From Streptomyces sp. 35G-GA-8 (GTDB lineage: Bacteria > Actinomycetota > Actinomycetes > Streptomycetales > Streptomycetaceae): a DNA stretch of 64,000 nt. The position numbers were made by a program, and so were the translations under genes. Positions 16,186 to 24,756 of this stretch are shown one piece after another. The notes below the pieces were generated by a model, which was not told where the DNA came from, made no database searches, and saw nothing but the letters and a program-made list of their open reading frames with translations. The DNA is taken from NCBI RefSeq assembly GCF_023534745.1, contig NZ_JAMHJQ010000006.1, positions 476,842-540,841 on the forward strand. The letters are read 5' to 3'. How positions within the stretch are numbered: the stretch's first letter is position 1; the number at the start of each line of letters is the position of its first letter.

Positions 16186-16893
16186 TCAGGCGTTCTCGTC
16201 CGGGTTCCACTCCAGCAGGCGCACCTTCGCGACGGTCCGCACATGGCGCCGCATCGCGGCCGCGGCGGCCTTGCCCCGCCCGCCCTCGATCGCGTCGAGG
16301 ATCGCGCGGTGCTGCGCCAACGACCGCTTGGGGCGGCCGGGCTGGCGCAGGGACTCATTGCGGCTCTCGGCGATCTGCTCCGTGATGGAGTGCATGAACT
16401 CGGCGAGCAGTCCACTGTGGGCGGCGGCGGTCACCGCGGTGTGGAAGAGCCGGTCGCCCTCCACTCCGTAGCCGCCCGCCTCGATCTCGTCGGACATCTG
16501 GTGCAGCGCGTCGTGCAGCGCCGCCAGATCCAGTTCGGTGCGCCGTTCGGCGGCGAGTTCGGCGAGCTTGGTCTCCAGCGCCTCACGCGCCTCCAGCACA
16601 TCGGGCAATCGCCGCTTGCGCTCCACCAGTCGCTCGACGGGCTCGGGATCGAGGCCGGCCCGGGTCAGATAAGTGCCGCCGCCGTGCCGCACCTCGACCA
16701 GACCCTGGACCTCCAGGACAACGATCGCCTGCTTGACGGAGGCGCGGCTCACCCCCAGCCGCTGGGCCAACTCCCGCTCGGGGGGCAGCCGATCGCCCGC
16801 CCCGAGGTCGCCCTCGCTGACATAGCTGCGCAGTCGGTCGAGGACCTGCTCGTACAAACGCGGCCGGGCCATCGGCCGCAGTGCGTCGGACAT
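16186..16893 (-). CDS. GntR/FadR-family regulator, probable malonate regulator
   Basis: The 235-residue protein has a GntR winged helix at residues 10-75 (GDRLPPERELAQRLGVSRASVKQAI) and a helical FCD effector domain. It is divergent from the malonate transporter and synthetase genes, the arrangement found for MatR regulators, so malonate or malonyl-CoA is the likely effector. The ATG at 16893 gives the standard spacing to the HTH. Confidence 0.82.
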   Translation of the reverse strand: MSDALRPMARPRLYEQVLDRLRSYVSEGDLGAGDRLPPERELAQRLGVSRASVKQAIVVLEVQGLVEVRHGGGTYLTRAGLDPEPVERLVERKRRLPDVLEAREALETKLAELAAERRTELDLAALHDALHQMSDEIEAGGYGVEGDRLFHTAVTAAAHSGLLAEFMHSITEQIAESRNESLRQPGRPKRSLAQHRAILDAIEGGRGKAAAAAMRRHVRTVAKVRLLEWNPDENA

Positions 16894-16962
16894 CCGGACC
16901 CCCCATCGCTGCCCACTGTCTCGCGATCCTGTGCGCGCCCAGCCTAACACCGGGCGGTCAAG

Positions 16963-17016
16963 TGGCTGAGCCAATTCCTGTCCGATCCCTTGACGCTCGC
17001 CCGGGCCGGCCGTCAA
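16963..17016. promoter_or_regulatory. divergent control region of the malonate operon
   Basis: The palindrome TGGCTGAGCCA (5-bp arms, 16963-16973) is followed by TTGACG...CGTCAA arms (16990-17016). After these come repeated CCAGTC units up to about 17060. The area separates the GntR gene from the MatC-like gene and probably holds the operator, but I cannot say which element the regulator binds. Confidence 0.4.
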
Positions 17017-17104
17017 TGTGGTCCAGCCACTTGGCCAGTCGTCCAGTCAGCCAGTCGGCCAATTCCCCGCTGATTCAAGGGACCCAGGGACGGGAGCCCG
17101 CGCA

Positions 17105-18400
17105 ATGTCCGCCGAACTGATCTCGATCCTCGTACTCGCGGTCGTCTTCGTGATCGCCACCACCCGCTCGATCAATATGGGCGCGCTCGCCTTCGCCGCC
17201 GCGTTCGGCGTCGGTGGACTGGTCGCCGGTCTCGACGCCGACGGCATCTTCGCGGGCTTTCCCGGCGATCTGTTCGTGGTGCTCGTCGGCGTCACCTATC
17301 TCTTCGCGATCGCCCGAGCCAATGGCACCACCGACTGGCTGGTCCATGCCGCGATACGGCTGGTCCGCGGCCGGATCGCGCTGATCCCCTGGGTGATGTT
17401 CGCGATCACCGGCGCGCTGACCGCCATCGGGGCCGTCTCCCCGGCCGCCGTCGCGATCGTCGCGCCGATCGCGCTCAGCTTCGCCGCCCAGTACGGGATC
17501 AGCCCGCTGCTGATGGGCGCCATGGTCGTGCACGGTGCCCAGGGTGGCGGCTTCTCACCGATCAGCATCTACGGTTCGATCGTCAACGGCATCGTGGAGC
17601 GGGAGAACCTGCCGGGCAGCGAGCTCACCCTCTTCCTCGGCTCGCTCGTGGCCAATCTCGTCATCGCCGCCGTCGTGTTCGTACTCTTCGGCGGCCTCAA
17701 GCTCTCCGGCAGGCGCGGCGAGCCCGGTGGTACGGGGCCCGAGCGGCAGGGCGAGGAGCGCACGGGCGAGCGGGAGCCGGAGGGGACCCGGGGAACTGTC
17801 CGGCTCACCCCCGCCATCGGCGCCACCCTCGCCGCGCTGGTCGCGCTCGTCGTCGCCGTCCTCGGCTTCGACCTCGACGCCGGGCTCTCCTCCCTCACCC
17901 TCGCCGTGGTGCTCAGCACTGTCTGGCCGGACACCAGCCGCAAGGCCGTGGGCGAGATCGCCTGGCCGACGGTGCTGCTGATCTGCGGTGTCCTCACCTA
18001 TGTCGGTGTCATGGAGGAGATGGGCACGATCGACTACGCCGGAAACGCCGTCGGGGACATCGGGATCCCGCTCCTCGCCGCCGTGCTGCTCTGCTACATC
18101 GGCGCGATCGTCTCCGCGTTCGCCTCGTCCGTCGGCATCATGGGCGCGCTCATCCCGCTCGCCGTGCCGTTTCTCGCCCAGGGCGAGATCGGGGCGATCG
18201 GCATGATCACGGCGCTCGCCATCTCGGCGACAGTCGTCGACGTCAGTCCGTTCTCCACCAATGGCGCGCTGGTGCTGGCCGCCGCGCCCGATGTGGACCG
18301 CGAGCGTTTCTTCCGGCAGCTCATGGTGTACGGAGGGATTGTGGTGGCGGTGGTACCCGCCGCGGTCTGGCTGGTACTCGTGGTGCCAGGCTTCGGGTGA
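17105..18400 (+). CDS. MatC-like malonate/dicarboxylate transporter
   Basis: The 431-residue membrane protein has about 11-12 hydrophobic helices and the SLC13/MatC-N layout, with a charged cytoplasmic loop (about residues 202-232, rich in Glu, Arg and Gly) between two halves. Pseudo-repeated GxVSPAAVAIV and ATVVDVSPFSTNGAL segments resemble the substrate hairpins of ion-transporter-type carriers. It precedes the malonyl-CoA synthetase gene by 62 bp, so malonate is the likely substrate. Confidence 0.8.
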   Translation: MSAELISILVLAVVFVIATTRSINMGALAFAAAFGVGGLVAGLDADGIFAGFPGDLFVVLVGVTYLFAIARANGTTDWLVHAAIRLVRGRIALIPWVMFAITGALTAIGAVSPAAVAIVAPIALSFAAQYGISPLLMGAMVVHGAQGGGFSPISIYGSIVNGIVERENLPGSELTLFLGSLVANLVIAAVVFVLFGGLKLSGRRGEPGGTGPERQGEERTGEREPEGTRGTVRLTPAIGATLAALVALVVAVLGFDLDAGLSSLTLAVVLSTVWPDTSRKAVGEIAWPTVLLICGVLTYVGVMEEMGTIDYAGNAVGDIGIPLLAAVLLCYIGAIVSAFASSVGIMGALIPLAVPFLAQGEIGAIGMITALAISATVVDVSPFSTNGALVLAAAPDVDRERFFRQLMVYGGIVVAVVPAAVWLVLVVPGFG

Positions 18401-18462
18401 CCGCTTCGGCCGCCACGACCGCGATGCTCGGCCAGACTCGTCAACAGCAAGGAGAACGACGC

Positions 18463-19923
18463 GTGTCCCCTCTCTTCCCGGCCCTCGCCGCGCGTTCGGA
18501 TCGCCCCGCGCTCCGCTTCGGCGATCACGCGCTCACCTATGCCGAACTGGCGGACGCGGCCGGTTCCCTGGCGGCTCGTATCGCCGGTGAACGGCGGATC
18601 GCGGTCTGGGCCACCCCCACACTCGGCACGGCCGTGGGGGTGGTGGGCGCGCTGCTGGCCGGGGTCCCCGCCGTCCCCGTCAACCCCAGGAGCGGTGAAC
18701 GCGAGCTGGCGCACATCGTCGCGGACAGTGCGCCCACCCTGGTCGTCGCCGAACCGGATGCCATCCTTCCGCCCGCACTGGCCGGGCTGGCACGCGTGGA
18801 CGCGGGAGCCGCCGGCAGGGACGACGCGGCCACGGAACACCCGCGGACCGATGCCTTCCCCGAGCTCTCCCCGGAGGCGCCCGGCCTGATCGTGTACACC
18901 TCCGGCACCACCGGACCGCCCAAGGGCGCCGTCGTACCGCGCCGCGCCATCGCCACGAACCTGGACGCGCTGGAGGACGCCTGGCAGTGGACCGCCGAAG
19001 ACGTACTCGTTCACGCCCTGCCGCTCTTCCATGTCCATGGGCTGATCCTCGGCATCCTCGGCCCGCTGCGCCGCGGCGGGTCCGTCCGCCATCTGGGCAG
19101 GTTCGACACCGGGGGCGTCACGCGCGAACTGTCCTCGGGCGCCACGATGCTCTTCGGCGTACCGACGATGTACCACCGCATCGCCGAGGCGCTCGCCACC
19201 GATCCGGCGCTCGCGAAGGCGCTGGCCGGAGCGCGCCTGCTGGTATCCGGCTCCGCCGCGCTGCCCGTGCACGACCATGAACGGATCGCCGCGGCGACCG
19301 GCCGGCGGGTCATCGAACGGTACGGCATGACGGAGACCCTGATGAACACCAGTGTGCGGGCGGACGGCGAGCCGCGCGCCGGGACCGTCGGGGTGCCGCT
19401 GGGCGGCGTCGAACTGCGGCTCGTCGACGAGTCGGGCGTCGCGTTCGAGGCGTACGACGGCGAGACGGTCGGCGAGATCCAGGTACGCGGCCCCCATCTC
19501 TTCACGGAGTATCTGAACCGGCCCGACGCCACCGAAGCCGCCTTCACCGACGGCTGGTTCCACACCGGGGACATGGCGATCCGCGACCCCGACGGCTATG
19601 TCCGTATCGTCGGCCGCAAGGCCACCGACCTGATCAAGAGCGGTGGGTACAAGATCGGCGCGGGGGAGATCGAGAACGTTCTCCTGGAGCATCCCGGGGT
19701 ACGGGAGGCCGCGGTGACCGGCGAGCCGGACGCGGACCTCGGCGAGCGGATCGTCGCCTGGATCGTCCCGGCCCATGCCGAAGCGCCGCCGTCCGCACAG
19801 GAGTTGGCCGACCATGTGGCCGCGCAGCTCGCCGCGCACAAGCGGCCACGCGCCGTACGGTATCTGGACGCCCTGCCCCGCAATGACATGGGCAAGATCA
19901 TGAAGCGCGCGCTCCATGGCTGA
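18463..19923 (+). CDS. matB: malonyl-CoA synthetase
   Basis: This 486-residue ANL-superfamily enzyme activates malonate with ATP and CoA. The P-loop is YTSGTTGPPKGAV, followed by PLFHVHGL, RYGMTET, the hinge GRKATDLIKSGGYKIGAGEIE and the catalytic Lys in MGKIMK near the end. The sequence is very close to my memory of Streptomyces MatB. The GTG at 18463 with AAGGAGAA upstream is chosen over earlier in-frame starts because MatB begins with SPLFPAL. It overlaps the next gene by 8 bp. Confidence 0.93.
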   Translation: MSPLFPALAARSDRPALRFGDHALTYAELADAAGSLAARIAGERRIAVWATPTLGTAVGVVGALLAGVPAVPVNPRSGERELAHIVADSAPTLVVAEPDAILPPALAGLARVDAGAAGRDDAATEHPRTDAFPELSPEAPGLIVYTSGTTGPPKGAVVPRRAIATNLDALEDAWQWTAEDVLVHALPLFHVHGLILGILGPLRRGGSVRHLGRFDTGGVTRELSSGATMLFGVPTMYHRIAEALATDPALAKALAGARLLVSGSAALPVHDHERIAAATGRRVIERYGMTETLMNTSVRADGEPRAGTVGVPLGGVELRLVDESGVAFEAYDGETVGEIQVRGPHLFTEYLNRPDATEAAFTDGWFHTGDMAIRDPDGYVRIVGRKATDLIKSGGYKIGAGEIENVLLEHPGVREAAVTGEPDADLGERIVAWIVPAHAEAPPSAQELADHVAAQLAAHKRPRAVRYLDALPRNDMGKIMKRALHG

Positions 19924-21307
19924 GCGGCCGAACGCCCGCGAGGCCATCGCCACCGTCGTCGACGAGGGCGACGAGGGCGCCTTCACCGAACTGCCCGCGC
20001 CCCAGGGCGTGTCCGCGCCGGACGGACCGCTGGGCTGGGAGGGGTACGACGCCTCGCGCGCCCGCGCCGAGGAACGCACCGGGGAGAAGGAGTCCGTCGT
20101 CTGCGGCACCGCACGGATCGGCGCGGTCGAAGCGGTGCTGATCTCCTTCGAGTTCGGCTTCCTCGGCGGCTCCCTGGGGGAGCGCACCGGTGATCTGCTC
20201 GAAGCCGCGTACACCCTGGCACGGGAGCGGGCGCTGCCGGTCGTCTCGCTCATCGCGACCGGGGGCAGCCGGATGCAGGAAGGGATGCGCGCGCTGCTCC
20301 AACTCCAGCGCGTGGCACGGCAGTCCGCCCTGACCAGGGCCGCGGGACTGCCGCAGCTGGCGGTGGTGCGCGACCCGACGACCGGTGGTGGCTGGGCCAC
20401 GCTCGGGGCGGGCGCCGATGTCGTACTGGCGCTGCCGGGCGCCCAGATCGGTTTCGCGGGCTCGCGCGTGCGCCCGGCGGACGCCGATCCGTACGCCTAC
20501 ACGGCCGAGGCGCAGTTCGCCGCGGGCCATATCGACGCGGTGGTGGGCCGGCACGAGCTGCGCGCCACCGTCGGTCACTGGCTGAACCTGCTCATGGGAG
20601 GCGTACGGGACGCCGTGCCCCCCGCCGCCCCGCCTCCGGAGGGACTGGGCGGCGCGGGGCTCCCGGCCACCGGGTGGGAGGCCGTTCTTCAGGCGCGTGT
20701 CCCCCAACGGCCCCGGGCCGTCGCGTACTTGGACGCCTACTTCACACACCGGGAGGCGATCGGCGGAGACCGCTGCGGTGGTACCGACCCCGGAATGCTG
20801 TGCGGATTCGGCCGACGCGAAGGGCGGACGATCGCGTACGCGGCGCAGTGCGGCACCGCCACGCTGCCGGCCGGCTATCGCACGGCCGCCCGGCTGGTAC
20901 GGCTCGCGGGCCGGCTGGGGATACCCGTACTGACGCTGGTGGACACCCCTGGCGCGGCCAATGACGCGGAGGCGGAGCGCGCGGGGGCGGGCAGCGCCAT
21001 CGCGGACCTGTTCGCGGCCATGGCCACCTCCCCGGTCCCCGTCACCACGCTGCTGATCGGCGAGGGCGGCTCGGGCGGTGCGCTTGCCCTGTCGGCGCCG
21101 GACAACACCTGGGCCACGCCGGACAGTTACTTCTCCGTCATCGCGCCGGAACTGGCGGCGGCGATCCTCAAACGCGCCCCGGAGGAGGCCCGGGTGACAG
21201 CCGACCAGCTCCGGCTGCGCCCGCAGGATCTGGTGTCCCTGGGGGTGGTACGAGGGATCGTGCCGGGGCCGGGGCCGGGGCCGGGGCCGGGGCCGGGAGA
21301 GGCGTAA
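19916..21307 (+). CDS. fused carboxyltransferase (AccD/AccA-like) of the malonate operon
   Basis: The 463-residue protein is an N-terminal AccD-like half (residues 30-230, with GSLGERTGDLLEAA and GGSRMQEG) joined to an AccA-like half (residues 250-450, with LVDTPGAANDAEAE and GEGGSGGALAL). Both are crotonase-fold domains of carboxyltransferases, as in MdcD/MdcE or acyl-CoA carboxylases. After MatB it probably works on malonyl-CoA, as decarboxylase or carboxyl transfer partner. No biotin carrier gene lies nearby. A (Gly-Pro)5 tail comes from a simple repeat. Confidence 0.82.
   Translation: MAERPNAREAIATVVDEGDEGAFTELPAPQGVSAPDGPLGWEGYDASRARAEERTGEKESVVCGTARIGAVEAVLISFEFGFLGGSLGERTGDLLEAAYTLARERALPVVSLIATGGSRMQEGMRALLQLQRVARQSALTRAAGLPQLAVVRDPTTGGGWATLGAGADVVLALPGAQIGFAGSRVRPADADPYAYTAEAQFAAGHIDAVVGRHELRATVGHWLNLLMGGVRDAVPPAAPPPEGLGGAGLPATGWEAVLQARVPQRPRAVAYLDAYFTHREAIGGDRCGGTDPGMLCGFGRREGRTIAYAAQCGTATLPAGYRTAARLVRLAGRLGIPVLTLVDTPGAANDAEAERAGAGSAIADLFAAMATSPVPVTTLLIGEGGSGGALALSAPDNTWATPDSYFSVIAPELAAAILKRAPEEARVTADQLRLRPQDLVSLGVVRGIVPGPGPGPGPGPGEA
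21263..21297 (+). repeat. GC hexanucleotide microsatellite
   Basis: Five tandem CCGGGG units near the end of the carboxyltransferase gene encode alternating Gly-Pro. A 6-bp unit keeps the frame, so length changes would only alter the tail. Confidence 0.85.
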
Positions 21308-21388
21308 GGCGGTACGGTACGGCCCGCGACGGGGGATTCTCATGGCCCTCTCACAAGCTTTTCAGACAATGTGTTTAAGGTGAGGGCT

Positions 21389-22420
21389 GTGACGTACACA
21401 ACTCCGCCCGGCTGGCATCCCGACCCGGGGCACACAGGTGAAGGACCACGCCAGGAACGCTGGTGGGACGGTTCCGCGTGGACCGACGAAGTCCGCGCCG
21501 CCCCGCCCGCCGAGTGGGATCCGCCCGCCTCGGTGCCCCCTCCGGCTGCGCCCCCGGCCGCCGGGCTCCCGCCCGAATCGCCCCACCCGATAGCGCCGTA
21601 TCCGATACCGCCGTACCCCGCGACACCCCCGCCCGGCACACGCCGCGGCGGGCGGCGGATAGCGATCGGCGCCATCGCCGCGGTGGTCGCGGTGGCCCTC
21701 GCGGGAGGCTTCTATCTGCTCGGGCGCGACAGCGGTGGCGACAACGAGGCGGGCCAGGCGGGCCCCGGCCCCTCCGCCGCCCCCTCGCGACCCGGCCAGC
21801 AGAGCCCGGCGCCCGACGGCCCGCGAGGCGGCGGCCCCGGCGGCGAGAACGGCGGGCCCCAGCAGCAGCCGCAGACGGAGGACGGCTACGCCACCGACGC
21901 GGCCAGCGGGATCAGCATTCCGGTACCGGACGGCTGGACCGGTGAATCGGGGACCATCGGGGCCGGGGTGACGACCGGGAAGTACGAGTGCCCCGGGGAC
22001 ACCTCGCAGAGCTGTGTGCGCGGCGGGGTGTTCTCCGCTCCCGCCGCCGCCCTGAAGGTCGACGCCACCACGCCCAAGGCGGCGGCCGAGAAGGACATCG
22101 AGGTCAATGCCGAGGAATCCTACGGCGGCACGATCTACGGCGAGATCTCCTCGCACGAGCAGCTGAAGTCGGAAGAGGTCACCGTCGCCGGGCAGAAGGG
22201 CTATCTGGTGCGGTGGAAGGTCGTCACGAGCAAGGGGGACGACGGCTATGTGCAGTCGCTCGCCTTCACCTCGCCGACGTCACCGGAGCTGATGGTCCTC
22301 GTACGCTCCGGATTCGATGTCAACGACAAGGCACCCAAGCTGACCGTCATGGACGAGATCACCAAGGGGATCAAGGCGGCGGCGGGCACCGGCTCCGGAG
22401 GCAGCGGCCAGGGAGTCTGA
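21389..22420 (+). CDS. DUF2510 membrane-anchored protein
   Basis: The 343-residue protein opens with a DUF2510 motif (PPGWHPDPG...RWWDGSAWTDEV), then a Pro-rich linker. One membrane helix at about residues 92-111 (IAIGAIAAVVAVALAGGFYLL) is followed by a disordered Gly/Gln-rich stretch and a C-terminal extracytoplasmic domain of about 160 residues. That domain contains a Cys pair (YECPGDTSQSCVRG). DUF2510 is common in actinobacterial membrane proteins of unknown role. The GTG start places DUF2510 at the N-terminus, as usual. Confidence 0.8.
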   Translation: MTYTTPPGWHPDPGHTGEGPRQERWWDGSAWTDEVRAAPPAEWDPPASVPPPAAPPAAGLPPESPHPIAPYPIPPYPATPPPGTRRGGRRIAIGAIAAVVAVALAGGFYLLGRDSGGDNEAGQAGPGPSAAPSRPGQQSPAPDGPRGGGPGGENGGPQQQPQTEDGYATDAASGISIPVPDGWTGESGTIGAGVTTGKYECPGDTSQSCVRGGVFSAPAAALKVDATTPKAAAEKDIEVNAEESYGGTIYGEISSHEQLKSEEVTVAGQKGYLVRWKVVTSKGDDGYVQSLAFTSPTSPELMVLVRSGFDVNDKAPKLTVMDEITKGIKAAAGTGSGGSGQGV

Positions 22421-22440
22421 GCGCGAACAACTGTCTTCCC

Positions 22441-22467
22441 GGGCGGGCCGCTTCGAGCGGCCCGCCC
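22441..22467. terminator. bidirectional terminator hairpin
   Basis: Perfect 12-bp arms (GGGCGGGCCGCT/AGCGGCCCGCCC) close a TCG loop between convergent genes ending at 22420 and 22484. Confidence 0.8.
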
Positions 22468-22483
22468 AGTGTTGTCCCGTGTG

Positions 22484-23023
22484 TCAGTTCGTGGGCCGGC
22501 TCGCGTCCGGGTCGCGGCCCAGCACGTAGAGCTCGGGCAGATTGACCACGATCGCCTCCTGCGTGCTGCGGGCGATCACCACCACGGCCTCGTCGTCCGG
22601 GCTGGGGTTCTCCTCGCGATGCGGGACGTACGGCGGTACGAAAATGTAGTCGCCGGGTGAGGTACGGATCCGGATCTCCTCCGGCGTACCGCCGGAGTCG
22701 TCCAGGAACACGAACTCCGGGTGCCCCTTCACCACATGGATCGCCGTCTCGGAGGCGCCATGGTGATGGTTGGAGGACGCGGTGTCGGGCGCCACATGCG
22801 TCTGGCCCATCCAGATGCGCTCCGAGCCGACGGTGGATCCGCTGATCGCGGCGAAGCGCCGCATGCCACCGGTCTGCGCGGTATCGCCGTCGAGCGCGTC
22901 CGCACGGATGTGATGCAGCCGCGCGCGCAGCGGCAGCGCGCTCCGCGCCGTATCGTGTTCATCGCCCCGGTCCCGGTCCGGAAGGTCGGGATGGAACGCG
23001 TCGTGCTCGGTGTGCGAGGCCAT
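22484..23023 (-). CDS. cupin-domain protein of the sulfur-linked regulon
   Basis: The 179-residue protein has one conserved cupin barrel. Motif 1 appears as NHHHGASETAIHVVKGHPEF (His-His...Glu metal ligands) and motif 2 as GDYIFVPPYVPHREENP (metal His). Such cupins are metal-dependent dioxygenases, isomerases or binding proteins; cysteine or thiol dioxygenation would suit the context, but the sequence does not prove it. It is divergent from the Rrf2 gene, and its promoter carries the same dyad as the sulfur transporter operon. Confidence 0.75.
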   Translation of the reverse strand: MASHTEHDAFHPDLPDRDRGDEHDTARSALPLRARLHHIRADALDGDTAQTGGMRRFAAISGSTVGSERIWMGQTHVAPDTASSNHHHGASETAIHVVKGHPEFVFLDDSGGTPEEIRIRTSPGDYIFVPPYVPHREENPSPDDEAVVVIARSTQEAIVVNLPELYVLGRDPDASRPTN

Positions 23024-23074
23024 GGAGATCCTGCTCTTCGGTGCCGCGGGCAGCGGGGTGTGGTCCCGGCGCCG

Positions 23075-23116
23075 ACCGTAGAGAGCGCGGCGAATGGATG
23101 TCAAGATGTGTCCATT
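23075..23116 (-). promoter_or_regulatory. promoter and operator of the cupin gene (Rrf2-type site 1)
   Basis: The minus strand has TTGACA (23104-23099), an 18-bp spacer and TACGGT (23080-23075). The -35 lies inside a 24-bp dyad at 23093-23116 with arms AATGGA and TCCATT centred on AAGA. Site 2 at 24698-24722 shares 14 of 16 bases in the half running from the centre to CCATT. The dyad is also 89 bp upstream of the divergent Rrf2 gene, so autoregulation is possible. Confidence 0.65.
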
Positions 23117-23204
23117 ACCGCCGAGTCGGCCGTTCCCGGTCGCCGGCCAGTGCTTCAGCGGGTAATCGAGCAGGCAGGGAACCCCCCTCGGGAGAAGGTC
23201 GCAC

Positions 23205-23705
23205 ATGCAGATCTCGGCGAAGGCGGACTACGCGGTGAGGTCGCTCGTCGAACTCGCCGCCGACAGCGGACGGCCCCTCACCTGTGAGGGCATCGCCTCC
23301 TCCCAGGACATCCCGTTCCGCTTCCTCAAATCGGTCTTCCGCGAGCTGCGGCAGGCGGGTCTGGTCCGCAGCCAGCGGGGCTGTGAAGGGGGCTACTGGA
23401 TAGGCCGTGACCCGGCCGCGATCAGTGTCGCCGAGGTCATGACGGCGGTGGACGGGGAATTCCTCACCCTGCGCGGCGCGCGTCCCGACACGCTGACATA
23501 CCCCGGCGCGGCCCAGGGACTGCCGGACCTGTGGCGTGCCGTCGAGGCCGCCGCGCAGGCGGTGCTCGGACGTACGACCATCGCCGAACTCGCCACGAAG
23601 GGGGCGCGGGAGGACGGCGCGGGCCGGGAGCCGGGCCGGGAGCCGAGCAGCGAAGGCGGCGGTCCGGCGCGCGATGTCGCCCCGGCCGTATCCGCGTCCG
23701 CATGA
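23205..23705 (+). CDS. Rrf2-family transcriptional regulator
   Basis: The 166-residue protein has the Rrf2 winged helix (MQISAKADYAVRSLVELAA; IPFRFLKSVFRELRQAGLVRSQRG). The three-Cys cluster of IscR/NsrR is absent; only Cys27 and Cys60 occur, so it is more like the non-iron-sulfur member CymR, the cysteine regulator of Bacillus. The C-terminal 40 residues are low-complexity. It overlaps the DsbA-like gene by ATGA. Two matching dyads near here and at 24698 make it the likely repressor of the sulfur operon. Confidence 0.82.
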   Translation: MQISAKADYAVRSLVELAADSGRPLTCEGIASSQDIPFRFLKSVFRELRQAGLVRSQRGCEGGYWIGRDPAAISVAEVMTAVDGEFLTLRGARPDTLTYPGAAQGLPDLWRAVEAAAQAVLGRTTIAELATKGAREDGAGREPGREPSSEGGGPARDVAPAVSASA

Positions 23706-24724
23706 CGCCGGATGATGTGATCCGCGAGACGCCGGAGTCGGTCCGCGTGGCTCTCGACGAGATCCGTACGACTCCCGGTGCGGACCGGCCGCCGATCTCG
23801 GTCACCGAGTTCACCGACCCGGCCTGCCCCTGGGCCTGGGGCTCCGAGCCCGTGTTCCGGCTGCTGAGACTCACGCTCGGATCGCGCGCCCACTGGCGGC
23901 CGGTCTTCGGCATCCTCTTCGACGAGGACGACGACCCGGCCCCCGACCCGGCGGCGGAGGCCCGTTGGTACGAGCGGTTCATCCGCGAGGTCACGGCCCA
24001 CACGGACGCGCCCCGCGCACCGAGGCTGCACTGGCTGACCCGGTCCAGCCTGCCCGCCTCGCTCGCCGCCAAGGCGGCCGGATCCCAGGGCCCCGAGGTC
24101 GCCGAGCGGGTGCTGCGCCGGCTGCGGGAGAGCACGTTCGTGCTGGGCACACCCGCCGACACTCCGGACGCGATCCGCGCTGTGGTGCGGGGCGTCCCGG
24201 GCTTGGACAGTGACCGGCTGCTGGCCGAACTGGCCGCCCGGGAGACCCGGGACGCGGTACGCGCCGACTGGACCGAGACCCGTCGGCCGATCCCCGAAGT
24301 GCTCGACCTCCAAGGGCCGGGACCGCATCCCGGCCGGGCCAAGGAGGTCGGGGACCACCGCCGTTACGCGCTGCCGACCCTGCTGTTCGACGGTCCCGGC
24401 GGCCGGGTGTGCGTACCGGGATGGCGGCCCCTGGAGACCTATCTCGAAGCCGCTCGCAGGGCGGCCGGGGACCGGCTCCCCCTCACCCCCGTACGCCTCC
24501 CCGCCACTGCCGCACTGGAGCGCTGGCGCAGTCTGACGGGACCCGAACTCGCCCTGCTCACCGAGGAGTCGACGGCTCCCGCCGAGGCCGTGCGCGTCGA
24601 TACCGGGCATGGCCCGCTGTGGCTGCATCCCGACGAGGCGCATGCCCGTGAGCAGTCGTCGTTCGCGGTGAAAGCGCAGGTCGCCGGGGTCTCGGACAAT
24701 GAGACACCAAGAGGTGTCCATTGA
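23702..24724 (+). CDS. DsbA-family thioredoxin-fold protein with single active-site Cys
   Basis: The 340-residue protein resembles FrnE/2-hydroxychromene-isomerase-type DsbA proteins: TEFTDPACPWAWGSEPVFR at residues 35-53 takes the place of the usual CPWC, with Cys42 kept and the second Cys replaced by Ala45. The cis-Pro segment is ALPTLLFDG near residue 225. It has no signal peptide, so it is cytoplasmic. A one-Cys active site suggests glutathione- or mycothiol-type transfer rather than disulfide formation. The last codons overlap the operator and -35 of the next operon. Confidence 0.7.
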   Translation: MTPDDVIRETPESVRVALDEIRTTPGADRPPISVTEFTDPACPWAWGSEPVFRLLRLTLGSRAHWRPVFGILFDEDDDPAPDPAAEARWYERFIREVTAHTDAPRAPRLHWLTRSSLPASLAAKAAGSQGPEVAERVLRRLRESTFVLGTPADTPDAIRAVVRGVPGLDSDRLLAELAARETRDAVRADWTETRRPIPEVLDLQGPGPHPGRAKEVGDHRRYALPTLLFDGPGGRVCVPGWRPLETYLEAARRAAGDRLPLTPVRLPATAALERWRSLTGPELALLTEESTAPAEAVRVDTGHGPLWLHPDEAHAREQSSFAVKAQVAGVSDNETPRGVH

Positions 24725-24749
24725 CAGCGTGTCGCGGGACCGTGAGGAT
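24698..24749 (+). promoter_or_regulatory. sulfur operon promoter with Rrf2-type operator (site 2)
   Basis: The promoter is TTGACA (24721-24726), a 17-bp spacer and GAGGAT (24744-24749). The operator, 24698-24722, is an inverted repeat: GACACC-AAGA-GGTGTC is perfect and AATG/CATT extends it with a one-base offset. Its right arm runs into the -35, the classic place for a repressor. It lies inside the last codons of the DsbA-like gene. Transcription should start near 24756. Confidence 0.7.
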
Positions 24750-24756
24750 ACGGGGC

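Noticed and set aside
18094-20400. 768-codon minus-strand frame opposite matB
   Set aside because: Antisense to a confidently identified enzyme gene; no start signal or domain.
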